Source: a virus
Direction: 5' to 3' (one strand)
Virus record (IMG/VR): IMGVR_UViG_3300023276_001682
Span: 1-20,938 of that record
DNA: 20,938 nucleotides
Positions within the stretch are counted from its first letter, which is position 1, and the number at the start of each line of letters is the position of its first letter. A program made the translations under genes and the position numbers. Shown piece after piece: positions 20,522 through 20,938 of the stretch. The notes beneath the pieces are model-generated. The model was given only the letters and a program-made list of their open reading frames with translations, had not been told where the DNA came from and ran no database searches.

Positions 20522-20620
20522 CGGTACCTCCCGTGGGCGTTTTTACATCAGTAGTTTACCAGAGGATGGGGCTGATCAGGTAGTTCGCATCAGGTGAAAC
20601 CTGCGCATCATGCCCATATT
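20522..20620. other. Short intergenic region with ATCAGGT words and a hairpin
   Basis: Between two minus-strand genes. CAGGT-GAA-ACCTG (20591-20603) is a small hairpin, and ATCAGGT occurs at 20575-20581 and 20589-20595. The SD of the downstream gene is near 20527-20533. No clear promoter is seen. Confidence 0.35.
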
Positions 20621-20938
20621 TTACTGGATCAGGCCGTGATACCGCGCCATCCAGTAAGGAAGGAGCAATCCCAGGGTCCCTGTATCGAAAGTGGCTACTG
20701 GTTTAGTCCGACCTGCTTCCCAGGGTCCCTTCTGCCAGATGAAGTAGGACGTAGGCTTACGGAGATGCGGCCACAGGGCTTTGGAGTCTGCTCGTCCGGT
20801 CACCCTATCGATGGAGTTAGGCGGATCGTAAGACCGGTCGCCCCAACCGTTAGCCACCGGAGAGCACCAGCTAGGGACTGGCCGCAATGACCATGATTTG
20901 AGGCTAAGGACGCCATCAGCCGCCGCAGTCAAGTCCCG
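20621..20938 (-). CDS. C-terminal part of an unknown protein running off the window
   Basis: The frame is open from the window end (a TTG at 20932 is available, but the frame continues beyond it) to TAA at 20621. The visible protein is rich in Trp, Pro and Arg: WSLRPVPSWCSPVANGWGD, then SYDPPNSIDRVTGRADSK, LWPHLRKPTSYFIWQKGPW and TGTLGLLLPYWMARYHGLIQ. The composition is protein-like and there is no competing frame, so it is probably the 3' end of a conserved gene. The family is not recognised; there is no TM segment beyond a short hydrophobic GLLLPYW. Confidence 0.5.
   Translation of the reverse strand, partial: RDLTAAADGVLSLKSWSLRPVPSWCSPVANGWGDRSYDPPNSIDRVTGRADSKALWPHLRKPTSYFIWQKGPWEAGRTKPVATFDTGTLGLLLPYWMARYHGLIQ

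Overview
This window looks like part of the genome of a large tailed double-stranded DNA phage (or a prophage of one). It carries tail-collar/fibre genes, a sliding clamp, a deoxynucleotide monophosphate kinase, a flavin-dependent thymidylate synthase with an intein, a MazG-like gene, a free-standing HNH endonuclease, a zinc-finger DUF3268 protein, a Ro60 (TROVE) protein, a tRNA-like gene and many short unknown ORFs packed with overlapping starts and stops. GTG/TTG starts are frequent, and several starts lack a Shine-Dalgarno (SD) and sit directly behind a -10 box. Together with Ro60 this would suit an actinobacterial or Deinococcus-like host, but that is inference and the host cannot be fixed from the sequence.

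Layout. 1-1483 (+): two tandem tail-collar/His-rich fibre genes (588-bp duplication, the first cut by the window edge) and an EF-hand-like small protein. 1449-8275 (-): a replication and nucleotide-metabolism block read right to left: unknown 244-aa gene, MazG-like, structured RNA element, hidden 56-aa gene, thyX::intein, two small genes, HNH endonuclease inserted in the dNMP kinase, kinase, dnaN. 8468-10624 (+): Ro60 homologue, strong hairpin, 113-aa unknown. 10625-11007: noncoding, with a tRNA(Ile)-like cloverleaf inside a larger foldable element, a candidate Y-type RNA partner of Ro60. 11008-11193 (+): small basic ORF. 11158-16859 (-): HD-domain protein, HAD/5'-nucleotidase-like protein, lipoprotein, hidden 39-aa membrane peptide, 571-aa unknown, 446-aa protein with three internal repeats. 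17003-17323 (+): histone-H1-like poly-lysine protein with its terminator. 17326-17790 (-) DUF3268 zinc finger, diverging from a 380-aa unknown (+). 18976-20938: small genes on both strands, including a single-TM/coiled-coil protein and a second Ala/Lys/Pro-rich protein.

How it fits together. dNMP kinase, ThyX, MazG and possibly the HAD nucleotidase would reshape host dNTP pools toward phage replication, with the clamp for the replisome. Ro60 plus a tRNA-like RNA suggests phage control of host RNA quality or degradation. The most notable signals are: (1) a three-way-junction RNA with perfectly complementary hairpin loops (purine-riboswitch-like topology) just upstream of the 56-aa gene/thyX; (2) a homing-endonuclease insertion that left a broken first copy of the kinase P-loop region and a sequence-diverged replacement copy; (3) the tRNA-like module beside Ro60.
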